DNA of 64,000 nucleotides, from NCBI RefSeq assembly GCF_006337065.1, contig NZ_CP040872.1:3348001-3412000 (forward strand). The letters are read 5' to 3'. This DNA is from Agromyces laixinhei (lineage in GTDB: Bacteria > Actinomycetota > Actinomycetes > Actinomycetales > Microbacteriaceae). The notes beneath the pieces are model-generated. The model had not been told where the DNA came from. It searched no databases and saw only the letters and a program-made list of their open reading frames with translations. Below are positions 1-7,333 of the stretch, in pieces. The position numbers and the translations under genes are program-made. Within the stretch, counting starts at the first letter, position 1; the number at the start of each line of letters is the position of its first letter.

Positions 1-2
1 GT

Positions 3-347
3 GAAGCCGCCGGGATCACCGTCCGCGCACAGATCGAGGTCGGCAGCACCGCCAGCAACCCCTTGCTCGCTCACACTCTGCGAGAGGCGACGACCAACCT
101 CCTCCGGCATGCCCGCCCCAGTTTCGTGTCGATTCGAGCGACACCCACGACAGTTTCCGTCACGAACGACGGCGTCGACACCGATCCTCGATCCCTCAGC
201 GGGCTCGCCCGCCTTCGCGAACGACTCGAGCACACCGGCGGACTGCTCACCATCGAGAGCTCGCCACCGACGTTCACGATCCAGGCCCGCACTGACCTCG
301 ACCTGCCCGCCCGCCCGCCCGCCTGCCCGCCTGAGGATGCGCAATGA
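3..347 (+). CDS. Sensor histidine kinase, C-terminal part only (cut by window start)
   Basis: Only about the last 114 codons are present, read in the third frame from the first base. The visible part holds the N-box of a HATPase domain (REATTNLLRHA), then a G1-like VTNDG and an RLRERLEHTGG segment. This is the DesK/NarX type of two-component kinase ATPase. Its TGA stop overlaps the ATG of the next gene (ATGA), so kinase and regulator are translationally coupled. The final residues are a low-complexity Pro/Ala run encoded by CCCGCC repeats. The sensor domain lies outside the window, so the stimulus cannot be guessed. Confidence 0.85.
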   Translation, partial: EAAGITVRAQIEVGSTASNPLLAHTLREATTNLLRHARPSFVSIRATPTTVSVTNDGVDTDPRSLSGLARLRERLEHTGGLLTIESSPPTFTIQARTDLDLPARPPACPPEDAQ

Positions 348-961
348 CTTCGGCTGGCCGCGTCCGGATCATCCTCGTCGACGACGAGCATCTGCTGCGA
401 ACGGCCCTCGCCACCCTTCTCCCCCTCGACGGCACCGTGGAAGTCATAGCGCAAGCCGACGACGGCGCGGACGCCGTCACCGCCGTCCTCGCCCACCGCC
501 CAGACGTGCTCGTCATCGACCTCGAGATGCCCGGCGTCGACGGGCTCGAAGCCACGGCAACCATTCTCGATCGACATCCCGGCCAGCGCGTACTCATGCT
601 GACCCGACACGCACGACCCGGTGTCCTGCGCCGCGCCCTCAAGCTCGGAGTCCTCGGATTCATCAGCAAGTCCTCCGACCCCGATGACATCGTCCACGCC
701 ATCCACCAGGTCCACGCCGGCAAGAGATGGATAGCCCACGACGTCCTCGAAGCATCGATGACCGACGACTCTCCACTCACCGAACGCGAGGCCGATGCAC
801 TCCGAGAAACCCGCAACGGCTACGCCGTCAAAGACATCGCCCGTCGCCTGTACCTCTCATCCGGCACCGTCCGCAACTACCTCTCCAACGCCATGAGAAA
901 GACCAACACCAATACCCGCCACGACGCCGCACGCGTAGCCAACGACCGCGGCTGGCTCTGA
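344..961 (+). CDS. NarL/LuxR-family response regulator (DesR-like)
   Basis: This 205-residue protein has a receiver domain with acidic pocket D13-D14, probable phospho-acceptor D59 in VIDLEMPG, switch T87 and conserved K109. A LuxR-type helix-turn-helix covers about residues 140-195 (LTEREADAL, then LYLSSGTVRNYLSNAM). It overlaps the upstream kinase by four bases and is its cognate partner. Receiver plus LuxR DNA-binding domain means a DNA-binding transcription factor; the target genes are not identifiable from the sequence. DesR of Bacillus, a membrane-fluidity regulator, is the nearest well-known architecture, but that role is only suggested. Confidence 0.9.
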   Translation: MTSAGRVRIILVDDEHLLRTALATLLPLDGTVEVIAQADDGADAVTAVLAHRPDVLVIDLEMPGVDGLEATATILDRHPGQRVLMLTRHARPGVLRRALKLGVLGFISKSSDPDDIVHAIHQVHAGKRWIAHDVLEASMTDDSPLTEREADALRETRNGYAVKDIARRLYLSSGTVRNYLSNAMRKTNTNTRHDAARVANDRGWL

Positions 962-1076
962 AACTCACGGTCTTCATACACACTCCGGAAGTACAACCCT
1001 CGACGCCCACGAGGCTGCCCAGCCGCACAAAAGCTAGGCTCGTTGCACCGGATCGTCGACCGAGTGGAGGGTTGCT

Positions 1077-2651
1077 GTGGAACTCCCCCGTGTTGCGGCA
1101 GCGCGCCGCGAGGCCCATCTCGCGGCGGTCGCGGCGGCCGATACGCTCACGCCCGCCGACCGCTATCAAGAGCTCTTCGTCGCCGTGCAGATGGAACGTG
1201 TCTTCGACGACGGCAAGACCTTCGTGGATGCCGTACCTCGCGGCCGCCCGCTCGACATCCTCGAGCAGTACCGTGCCGACGTCCGACGCGAGGGGTTCGA
1301 CCTCGGGGCGTTCGTCGCGAAGCACTTCGCCCCTCCTGCCGCTGCGTCGAGCGAGTACATCGCCGCGCCCGGGAGGTCGCTCGCGGAACATATCGACGAT
1401 CTCTGGCCGGTGCTCACGAGGGAGCCGACGTCGCATCCGCCGGCGAGTTCGGTGCTGGCACTGCCCGAGCCGTACGTCGTGCCCGGCGGCCGGTTCCGCG
1501 AGATCTACTACTGGGACTCGTACTTCACCATGCTCGGGCTCGCCGAGAGCGGCCGCTTCGACCTCGTGCGTTCGATGGTGGAGGACTTCGCGTTCCTGAT
1601 CGACACCTACGGTCACGTGCCGAACGGCAACCGAACGTACTACCTCGGCCGCTCCCAACCGCCGGTGTTCGTGCTGATGGTCGAACTCCTCGCCGAGCAC
1701 GGCATCGGCGAGACGGCGGAGTTCCTTCCGCAGCTGATGCTCGAACACCGCTGGTGGACCGAGGGCTCCGACCGGCTTCGACCCGGCGAGGTGCGCAACC
1801 ACTGCGTGCGCCTCGAAGACGGCAGCCTGCTCAACCGGTACTGGGATCGCAGCGACGCCCCGCGTGAGGAGATGTACCTGGCCGACGTGCTCACAGCGCA
1901 GGGGTCGAGACGGCCGAGCCACGAGGTCTACCGAGAACTTCGCGCCTGTGCAGCCTCGGGCTGGGACTTCTCCTCGCGCTGGTGCGCCGACCCGAGCGAC
2001 CTCTCGAGCATCCGCACCACGAAGATCGTGCCGGTCGATCTCAACGGCCTGCTGCTGCAGCTCGAGGCCGTGATCGCACGGCAGAGCGACGCGGCGGGCG
2101 ATCATGGCACGGCGCAGCACTACCGCACGCTCGCCGAGCACCGTCGCACGGCGATCGACCGCTGGTTGTGGAATGACGACGCGGGCGCCTATCTCGACTT
2201 CGACTGGGAGCTGGCCGCCCCGCGTGAGCCGCTGACGACGGCCACGGTCATGCCGCTCTTCGTGGGTGCGGCAAGCCCCATGCAGGCCGATCGCGTCGCC
2301 GTTGCGCTGCGCGATCGCCTGCTCCGCCCGGGCGGCATCGGCACCAGCGAACACGAGAGCGGCGAGCAGTGGGACAAGCCGAACGGATGGGCCCCGTTGC
2401 AGTGCCTCGCGATCGCGGGCCTGCGACGATACGGGCACACCGACTTCGCGAACGAGATCACCGAGCGATGGCTGCAGACGGTGGGCGCGCTCTACCGCCG
2501 CGAGACGAAGCTCGTCGAGAAGTACACGCTCGTGCCCGACCCCGACCAGACCTTCGGCGGCGGCGGCGGCGAGTACCCGCTGCAAGACGGCTTCGGCTGG
2601 ACCAACGGCGTGACGCGCCATCTGCTGCGCGGTCGTACGGTAGACGGATGA
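1077..2651 (+). CDS. treA: Trehalase, glycoside hydrolase family 37
   Basis: This 524-residue protein should hydrolyse alpha,alpha-trehalose to two glucoses. Both trehalase signatures are present: PGGRFREIYYWDSY at residues 136-149 and QWDKPNGWAP from residue 431, followed by the usual glycine-rich GGGGGEYPLQDGFGWTNG near the end. There is no signal peptide, so it is a cytoplasmic enzyme. The GTG start is chosen for the GTGGAGGG ribosome site just before it; a TAGGCT -10-like box lies at 1035-1040. The stop overlaps the acylphosphatase ATG. The family is certain; the gene symbol follows common usage and could also be treF. Confidence 0.93.
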   Translation: MELPRVAAARREAHLAAVAAADTLTPADRYQELFVAVQMERVFDDGKTFVDAVPRGRPLDILEQYRADVRREGFDLGAFVAKHFAPPAAASSEYIAAPGRSLAEHIDDLWPVLTREPTSHPPASSVLALPEPYVVPGGRFREIYYWDSYFTMLGLAESGRFDLVRSMVEDFAFLIDTYGHVPNGNRTYYLGRSQPPVFVLMVELLAEHGIGETAEFLPQLMLEHRWWTEGSDRLRPGEVRNHCVRLEDGSLLNRYWDRSDAPREEMYLADVLTAQGSRRPSHEVYRELRACAASGWDFSSRWCADPSDLSSIRTTKIVPVDLNGLLLQLEAVIARQSDAAGDHGTAQHYRTLAEHRRTAIDRWLWNDDAGAYLDFDWELAAPREPLTTATVMPLFVGAASPMQADRVAVALRDRLLRPGGIGTSEHESGEQWDKPNGWAPLQCLAIAGLRRYGHTDFANEITERWLQTVGALYRRETKLVEKYTLVPDPDQTFGGGGGEYPLQDGFGWTNGVTRHLLRGRTVDG

Positions 2652-2917
2652 TCCGCAGACGCGTGCTCGTGCACGGCATCGTGCAGGGCGTGGGGTTCCG
2701 CTTCTCCGCGCGCCGCGAGGCCGAACGACTCGGCGTCGCCGGGTGGGTGCGCAATCGACGGGGCGGCGTGGTCGAGGCCGAGGTCGAGGGCGAAGAGGCA
2801 TCCGTCGCCGCGATGCTCGACTGGCTCGCGACCGGCCCGCCCGGCGCGATCGTCGAGCGCACGGATGTCTCGGCGCGCGAGCCGAGCGGTGAGCGCGGGT
2901 TCCGCATCGCCGAGTGA
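2648..2917 (+). CDS. acyP: Acylphosphatase
   Basis: This 89-residue protein hydrolyses acyl phosphates such as acetyl or carbamoyl phosphate. The family signature is clear: VHGIVQGVGFR with catalytic Arg18, then GWVRNRRGGVVEAEVEG with the catalytic Asn36. Size and single-domain build match the family (about 90 residues). The ATG overlaps the trehalase TGA as ATGA, so it is translated by coupling to trehalase. That pairing has no obvious metabolic reason and may only be an expression arrangement. Confidence 0.93.
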   Translation: MIRRRVLVHGIVQGVGFRFSARREAERLGVAGWVRNRRGGVVEAEVEGEEASVAAMLDWLATGPPGAIVERTDVSAREPSGERGFRIAE

Positions 2918-2944
2918 GCCCCCAGCAGTTCTGCACGCACTCGC

Positions 2945-2980
2945 CACCGAAACGGGTCGAACTCACCGAAATGGGTCGAA
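2945..2980 (+). repeat. Two direct 17-base repeats, 19-base period
   Basis: The unit CACCGAAAYGGGTCGAA occurs twice, starting at 2945 and 2964, just before the promoter of the monooxygenase. A spacing of about two helical turns suggests binding of a regulator on one DNA face. No regulator gene adjoins it. A short palindrome GGGAG-TT-CTCCC follows and may end the acyP transcript. Confidence 0.4.
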
Positions 2981-3019
2981 GTGGGGAGTTCTCCCGATGC
3001 GCCGCCGAGCGGTCGTTGA

Positions 3020-3025
3020 TAGGTT
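3020..3025 (+). promoter_or_regulatory. -10 box of a leaderless promoter (TAGGTT)
   Basis: TAGGTT is followed by exactly six bases and then the ATG at 3032, the spacing expected when transcription begins on the start codon. No convincing -35 box is seen. Confidence 0.4.
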
Positions 3026-3031
3026 TCGGAT

Positions 3032-3082
3032 ATGGATCGACCCATCACCCCACGGCCCAGCGGCGGTCAGCCGAGCGGCTGA
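3032..3082 (+). CDS. Possible 16-residue leader peptide of the monooxygenase gene
   Basis: A short frame MDRPITPRPSGGQPSG starts six bases after the TAGGTT box and ends in a TGA at 3080-3082, whose last base is the first base of the monooxygenase ATG (TGATG). The main gene has no Shine-Dalgarno site of its own, so reinitiation after this leaderless minicistron would explain its translation. The peptide has no recognisable function. It is an inference from spacing; no homology supports it. Confidence 0.35.
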   Translation: MDRPITPRPSGGQPSG

Positions 3083-4212
3083 TGTCCGAGCGCGTGCTCG
3101 TAGTCGGCGGCGGCGTCGCCGGGTTCGGCGCGGCCCGAGCACTGTCGCTGCGCGGCGTGCCGTACACGCTGGTCGAACGTCTGGAGACGCCGCCGCCGAC
3201 ATCCGTTCTCGGCATCAACCTGCCGGGCAATGCGGTTCGGGCGCTCGACGCGCTCGGGGTGGGTGACGAAGCCGTGCGATCCGGTCGGCCGATCGTACGG
3301 CGGGAGTACCGAACGTCGTCCGGCCGGCTCCTGTTCGATGTCGACGAGCGTGACTTCTGGAAGGGCGTCGCCTCGTCCGTCTGCCTCCGCCGCTCGACGT
3401 TGCTCGATCTTCTTCGGGCCGGAACGGACCCGGCGACGGTGCGCTGGGGCAACCCTCTTGTCCGTGCTGAATCCGCCGGTGCCACCGTCCGAGTCCGGCT
3501 CGGCAACGGCGCGGCCGAAGCGTTCGGGTTCGTCGTCGGCGCTGACGGCGTGCACTCGACGACGCGAGGGGCGGTGACCGGCGAGGCGGGCCTGCAACCG
3601 TCCCGCATGTCGTCCGCGAGCTGGCGATTCCAAGCACCGAACCCGGGGGTGGCCTGCTGGACGGCCTGGACAGGCCGAGACGGAACATTCCTCTTGATTC
3701 CGATCGACGACAAGCATGTCTACGGCTACGCCTCGACCACTCGGCGCGGCGCCGCGATTGACAACCCCGACTGGTTGGCGAACACGTCACGGGCCTTCCC
3801 CGCTCCGGTCCGCGATGCGGTCGATGCAGCCCTGACTCATCCGGGCCGGCCCTATCATTCGCCCGTCGAGGTGGTGCGCGCGGAGCGTTGGAGCCTCGGT
3901 CGCATCGCGCTGATCGGCGACGCCGCCCACTCCATGGGGCCGGTCTGGGCGCAGGGCGCCGGCCTTGCGCTCGAGGACGCCCTGGTGCTCGCCGGGCTGC
4001 TCGCCGAGCGTTCCGATTGGACGGTCGTCGGCGCCGAGTTCGAGCGGCTCCGCCGCCCTCGCGTCGAACTCGTCGAGGCGGCGACCGAGAGATTGTCCCG
4101 TCTCGCCGGCCTTCCGATCTGGCTTCGCAACCTGGTCGGGCCCGTGCTCGGTCCGCGCACGTACCAGGAGGCCTACGGCCCCCTGCGCGCACCGCTCTCG
4201 TCGACCGTCTGA
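3082..4212 (+). CDS. FAD-dependent monooxygenase (PheA/TfdB-UbiH type)
   Basis: This 376-residue flavoprotein has the dinucleotide-binding motif GGGVAG at residues 9-14, the middle DG motif (VVGADGVHSTTR) and the C-terminal FAD motif GRIALIGDAAHSMGP. These are the three hallmarks of single-component aromatic hydroxylases and related NAD(P)H:FAD monooxygenases. The substrate is not predictable. The ATG at 3082 is chosen because VLVVGGG begins right after it; an upstream in-frame start would add 56 residues with no family match. No metabolic genes flank it. The gene is monocistronic and converges on rplA. Confidence 0.82.
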   Translation: MSERVLVVGGGVAGFGAARALSLRGVPYTLVERLETPPPTSVLGINLPGNAVRALDALGVGDEAVRSGRPIVRREYRTSSGRLLFDVDERDFWKGVASSVCLRRSTLLDLLRAGTDPATVRWGNPLVRAESAGATVRVRLGNGAAEAFGFVVGADGVHSTTRGAVTGEAGLQPSRMSSASWRFQAPNPGVACWTAWTGRDGTFLLIPIDDKHVYGYASTTRRGAAIDNPDWLANTSRAFPAPVRDAVDAALTHPGRPYHSPVEVVRAERWSLGRIALIGDAAHSMGPVWAQGAGLALEDALVLAGLLAERSDWTVVGAEFERLRRPRVELVEAATERLSRLAGLPIWLRNLVGPVLGPRTYQEAYGPLRAPLSSTV

Positions 4213-4271
4213 GACGCTGACGGCACGCCGGCACGCGGAGCCCCGCACCTCCGCGACATCCGAAAGACACA

Positions 4272-4305
4272 GAACGGGCCCGCCGCGAATGCGACGGACC
4301 CGTTC
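4272..4305. terminator. Bidirectional hairpin terminator between monooxygenase and rplA
   Basis: GAACGGG pairs with CCCGTTC around an inner CCGCCGC / GCGACGG stem. It lies between two convergent genes and has no T-tract, as is usual in high-GC actinobacteria. Confidence 0.65.
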
Positions 4306-4318
4306 ACGAGAGCGTGGC

Positions 4319-5008
4319 TCAGATGGCGTTGACGTCCAGCGGGATACCGGGGCCGAACGTGGTCGACACGGCGCCCTTCTGGATGTAGCGGCCCTTCGAG
4401 CTCGACGGCTTCAGACGCAGCACCTCTTCGAGGGCGGCGTTGGCGTTCTCCTCGAGCTGCTCCTTCGTGAAGGAGGCCTTGCCGACGACGAAGTGCACGT
4501 TGGCGTGCTTGTCGACGCGGAACTCGATCTTGCCGCCCTTGATGTCGGAGACGGCCTGGCCGACGTTGGGGGTCACGGTGCCGGTCTTCGGGTTCGGCAT
4601 GAGACCGCGGGGGCCGAGCACCTTGCCGAGACGGCCGACCTGGCCCATGAGCTCGGGGGTCGAGACCGCCGAGTCGAACGCGGTGTAGCCACCGGCGACC
4701 TTCTCGATGAGCTCGGCGCCGCCGACCTCGTCGGCGCCCGCCGCGATCGCGGCCTCGGCCGCAGGGCCGGTCGCGAACACGATGACGCGGGCGGTCTTGC
4801 CGGTGCCGTGCGGGAGGATGACGGTGCCGCGCACCATCTGGTCTGCCTTGCGGGGGTCGACGCCGAGCTTCAGGGCGACCTCGATGGTCGAGTCGAACTT
4901 CGCCGAGCCGGTCTCCTTCGCGATGCCGACGGCCTCGCTCGGGGTGTAGAACTTGCCGTCTTCGATCTTCTCGGCCGCGGCGCGGTAGGCCTTGGACTTC
5001 TGTGCCAT
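4319..5008 (-). CDS. rplA: 50S ribosomal protein L1
   Basis: This 229-residue protein is the L1 stalk protein of the large ribosomal subunit; in many bacteria it also represses its own L11-L1 mRNA. It is recognised from [18 protein letters not shown] at the start and the conserved [16 protein letters not shown] loop. The ATG at 5008 is chosen for the AAGGAG site seven to eight bases upstream. It is the last gene of the secE-nusG-rplK-rplA series, 99 bases after rplK, and is followed by a hairpin. Confidence 0.98.
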   Translation of the reverse strand: MAQKSKAYRAAAEKIEDGKFYTPSEAVGIAKETGSAKFDSTIEVALKLGVDPRKADQMVRGTVILPHGTGKTARVIVFATGPAAEAAIAAGADEVGGAELIEKVAGGYTAFDSAVSTPELMGQVGRLGKVLGPRGLMPNPKTGTVTPNVGQAVSDIKGGKIEFRVDKHANVHFVVGKASFTKEQLEENANAALEEVLRLKPSSSKGRYIQKGAVSTTFGPGIPLDVNAI

Positions 5009-5107
5009 GTTGTTTCTCCTTGAGAGAGTGTGGTCATCTGCGCCTGGCGGGCGCTGCCACTGATGCTGAGTGTCTGGTGAGCGGATGCCGCGTGGCATCC
5101 GTCGGGC

Positions 5108-5536
5108 CTATTCGACCGTGATGCCCATCGAGCGAGCGGTGCCCGCGATGATCTTCGACGCTGCGTCGAGGTCGTTCGCGTTCAGGTCGACCATCTTCGA
5201 CTCGGCGATCTCGCGCACCTGTGCCTGGGTCAGCTTGCCGACCTTGGTGGTGTGCGGCACGCCGGAACCCTTGGCGACGCCGGCAGCCTTCTTGATGAGC
5301 TCGGCGGCGGGCGGGGTCTTCAGGATGAAGGTGAACGAACGGTCTTCGTAGACCGTGATCTCAACGGGGATGACGTTGCCGCGCTGGGCTTCGGTCGCCG
5401 CGTTGTAGGCCTTGCAGAACTCCATGATGTTCACGCCGTGCTGACCCAGGGCCGGGCCGATGGGCGGGGCCGGGTTCGCGGCGCCGGCCTTGATCTGAAG
5501 CTTGATCAGACCGGTGACCTTCTTCTTCGGTGCCAT
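5108..5536 (-). CDS. rplK: 50S ribosomal protein L11
   Basis: This 142-residue protein binds the GTPase-associated region of 23S rRNA and is needed for stringent-response activation by RelA/Rel enzymes. The N-terminal segment with [20 protein letters not shown] and the C-terminal rRNA-binding part are intact. The start MAPKKKVTG has a purine-rich GAAAGAGAGAA region before it. It is transcribed in the same direction as nusG and rplA, with strong hairpins in the leader between nusG and rplK. Confidence 0.98.
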   Translation of the reverse strand: MAPKKKVTGLIKLQIKAGAANPAPPIGPALGQHGVNIMEFCKAYNAATEAQRGNVIPVEITVYEDRSFTFILKTPPAAELIKKAAGVAKGSGVPHTTKVGKLTQAQVREIAESKMVDLNANDLDAASKIIAGTARSMGITVE

Positions 5537-5559
5537 GATTTCTCTCTTTCTGTTCGAAC

Positions 5560-5701
5560 GCCCCGGTTGCCGGGGCACTCTCCCGCACCCCCGGCCGTTC
5601 CGGGAGGCGGTGATCTGGTGTCTTGCGTCGGAAACGCCTGAACAAGCACGTGCCTGACGCAGCACAACCCTCCGAGTGTACCGGAGGGCCGCTGCGTGCT
5701 G
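5560..5701 (-). terminator. Two stem-loops between nusG and rplK
   Basis: One stem pairs CCCCGG at 5561-5566 with CCGGGG at 5570-5575. A longer one pairs CCCTCCG at 5668-5674 with CGGAGGG at 5682-5688 inside an outer CAGCAC / GTGCTG stem. They probably end or attenuate the secE-nusG transcript before a separate rplK-rplA unit. An L1 or L11 autoregulatory site here is possible but not shown. Confidence 0.5.
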
Positions 5702-5713
5702 TCTGGGTGGTGC

Positions 5714-6637
5714 CTAGAGCTTGGTGACCTGGTCGAAGCTGAGCTCGACCGGGGTCTCGCGCTCGAAGAGCGAGACGAGCACGATGAGCTTGCCGCTCTC
5801 GGGCTTGATCTCGCTGATCGTGCCTGGCAGGCCCGCGAACGAGCCGTCCTTGATGGTGATCGTCTCGCCGACCTCGAAGTCGACCTCGGCGGGGATCGCA
5901 CGGGCTGCGCCGGTGGCGGCGCCCGCCTTCGCGCCCTTCACTGGGGCGACATCCTTGATCTCGACGAGGCTCTTCAGCATGCCGAAGGCCTCTTCGAAGC
6001 GAAGGGGGGTCGGGTTGTGCGCGTTGCCGACGAAGCCGGTCACGCCCGGGGTGTGGCGGATGACCGACCACGAGTCCTCGTTGAGGTCCATGCGCACGAG
6101 CACGTAGCCGGGGATGCGGACGCGCGTGACCATCTTGCGCTGGCCGTTCTTGATCTCGACGACGTCTTCCATCGGCACTTCGACCTGGTAGACGTAGTCG
6201 GCCATGGCCATCGACTCACGGCGCTGTTCGATGTTCGCCTTCACGCGGCGCTCGAAGCCCGCGTAGGAGTGGATGACGTACCACTTGCCGGGGAGGAAAC
6301 GAAGCTCGGCGCGGAACTCCGCGTACGGGTCGGTCTCTTCTTCGTCTTCTTCGATGACGGCTTCGGCAGCGGCCTCGGCCTCGTCGGCCGAGTCGATGTC
6401 GAGAGCGTCGTCGACCACGGCGTCGGCCTCGGGGTCGTTCGACTCGGCGATCGCGTCGAGCACCGCATCGAGATCGACCTCTTCGCCGTCGTCGACGACG
6501 TGCACGGCACGGTGCTCGGCCGCTTCGACCGCGTGCTCGTCGTGCTCGAGCACCTTGCCCGTCTGCGCCTCGTCGTCTTCGGCCGACTGCTCGGCAGCCG
6601 TGGCCCAGTCGACGTCGTCGCGCTCAGTCCTTGACAC
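5714..6637 (-). CDS. nusG: Transcription elongation/termination factor NusG with long acidic N-terminal extension
   Basis: This 307-residue protein has an NGN domain ([20 protein letters not shown] to about FVGNAHNP) and a C-terminal KOW domain ([20 protein letters not shown]). NusG couples RNA polymerase to Rho and to the ribosome. The first roughly 115 residues are an acidic, Asp/Glu/Ala-rich extension absent from enterobacterial NusG (181 residues). Actinobacterial NusG often has such an extension, though this one is long. It follows secE by 66 bases. Confidence 0.97.
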   Translation of the reverse strand: MSRTERDDVDWATAAEQSAEDDEAQTGKVLEHDEHAVEAAEHRAVHVVDDGEEVDLDAVLDAIAESNDPEADAVVDDALDIDSADEAEAAAEAVIEEDEEETDPYAEFRAELRFLPGKWYVIHSYAGFERRVKANIEQRRESMAMADYVYQVEVPMEDVVEIKNGQRKMVTRVRIPGYVLVRMDLNEDSWSVIRHTPGVTGFVGNAHNPTPLRFEEAFGMLKSLVEIKDVAPVKGAKAGAATGAARAIPAEVDFEVGETITIKDGSFAGLPGTISEIKPESGKLIVLVSLFERETPVELSFDQVTKL

Positions 6638-6703
6638 TTCTTCTCAATTCCTTTTCTCCGGTGCGCCAGCGGCGAACCGGATCCGTCGAACCCGAAGGCC
6701 CGA

Positions 6704-6979
6704 TCAGACCCCCGGTGTTCCGAAGACGTACAGCACTGCCACGCTGAACACCTGGTCGAACACCCACACGATCGCCATCATGATGATGACGAACACGAGC
6801 ACGACAGTCGTGAAACTGATGAGCTCTTTGCGGGTCGGCGTGACGACCTTCTTCAGTTCGGCGATGACCTGCCGGATGAACAGGGCGACGCGCGAAAAGG
6901 GGTTCCGACGCGATGCGCGTTCGCGCTTCGCGTTGGCGACGACGTCTTCACTCGGTTCGTCGATTACTTTGCGTGCCAC
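6704..6979 (-). CDS. secE: Preprotein translocase subunit SecE
   Basis: This is the single-helix SecE of Gram-positive type, about 91 residues. An amphipathic FIRQVIAELKKVVTPTRKEL segment leads into one membrane helix (TTVVLVFVIIMMAIVWVF). It stabilises SecY in the protein-export channel. Two GTG starts are possible, at 6988 and 6979. The inner one is preferred because AAGGTG lies at a suitable distance before it and because VARKVIDEPSED matches how close homologues begin. It directly follows tRNA-Trp on the same strand. Confidence 0.96.
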   Translation of the reverse strand: MARKVIDEPSEDVVANAKRERASRRNPFSRVALFIRQVIAELKKVVTPTRKELISFTTVVLVFVIIMMAIVWVFDQVFSVAVLYVFGTPGV

Positions 6980-6997
6980 CTCGTACACCTTTCATGG

Positions 6998-7016
6998 GCC
7001 GGCAATCGCTGCCGGC
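6998..7016 (-). terminator. Hairpin between tRNA-Trp and secE
   Basis: GCCGGCA and TGCCGGC form a perfect seven-pair stem with a five-base loop in the 40-base gap. It may be a tRNA processing or attenuation site; with no T-tract it need not stop transcription fully, so secE may be read through from the tRNA promoter. Confidence 0.5.
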
Positions 7017-7019
7017 TCG

Positions 7020-7092
7020 CAGGGCGGACAGGACTCGAACCTGCAACCTGCGGTTTTGGAGACCGCTGCTCTACCAATTGAGCCACCGCCCT
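7020..7092 (-). tRNA. trnW: tRNA-Trp (anticodon CCA)
   Basis: The minus strand folds as a complete 73-base tRNA. The acceptor stem is AGGGCGG with CCGCCCT plus discriminator G, the D arm has GGTAGAGC, and the T arm has GGTTCGAGTCC. The anticodon loop CTCCAAA gives anticodon CCA. CCA is not encoded at the 3' end. Location next to secE is a conserved actinobacterial arrangement. Confidence 0.97.
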
Positions 7093-7321
7093 ATGGATCG
7101 CCCCGGGCGACCGGGACTCTTCCACCGGTTGCCGAGCGCCACGATTCTTCACGTTTCTCACCAGGTGATGGCCCGAAAATAGGCGCAGAGAATCTTGGCT
7201 GACTTCAGCAACCTCACCAAGTGTATGCGACGCCGAAGGCAGAGTAAAGCCGAGCGGATGCCCCGGCGCGCGGCGGCAGTCCGACACATCCGTGCACCCT
7301 TCCTCCACGGCCCGATCGGCA

Positions 7322-7327
7322 TAGATT
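7322..7327 (+). promoter_or_regulatory. -10 box of leaderless promoter for the dGTPase-like gene
   Basis: TAGATT is followed by six bases and then the ATG at 7334. The 240 bases between tRNA-Trp and this gene hold no other recognisable feature. Confidence 0.5.
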
Positions 7328-7333
7328 GGGCGT

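Noticed and set aside
828-2966. A 712-codon minus-strand frame across trehalase and acylphosphatase
   Set aside because: Trehalase and acylphosphatase on the plus strand have full signature motifs; the antisense frame is Arg-rich with no homology.
7093-7333. Additional small RNA or riboswitch between tRNA-Trp and the dGTPase-like gene
   Set aside because: No conserved fold could be recognised, and the gene beyond appears to be transcribed as a leaderless message.
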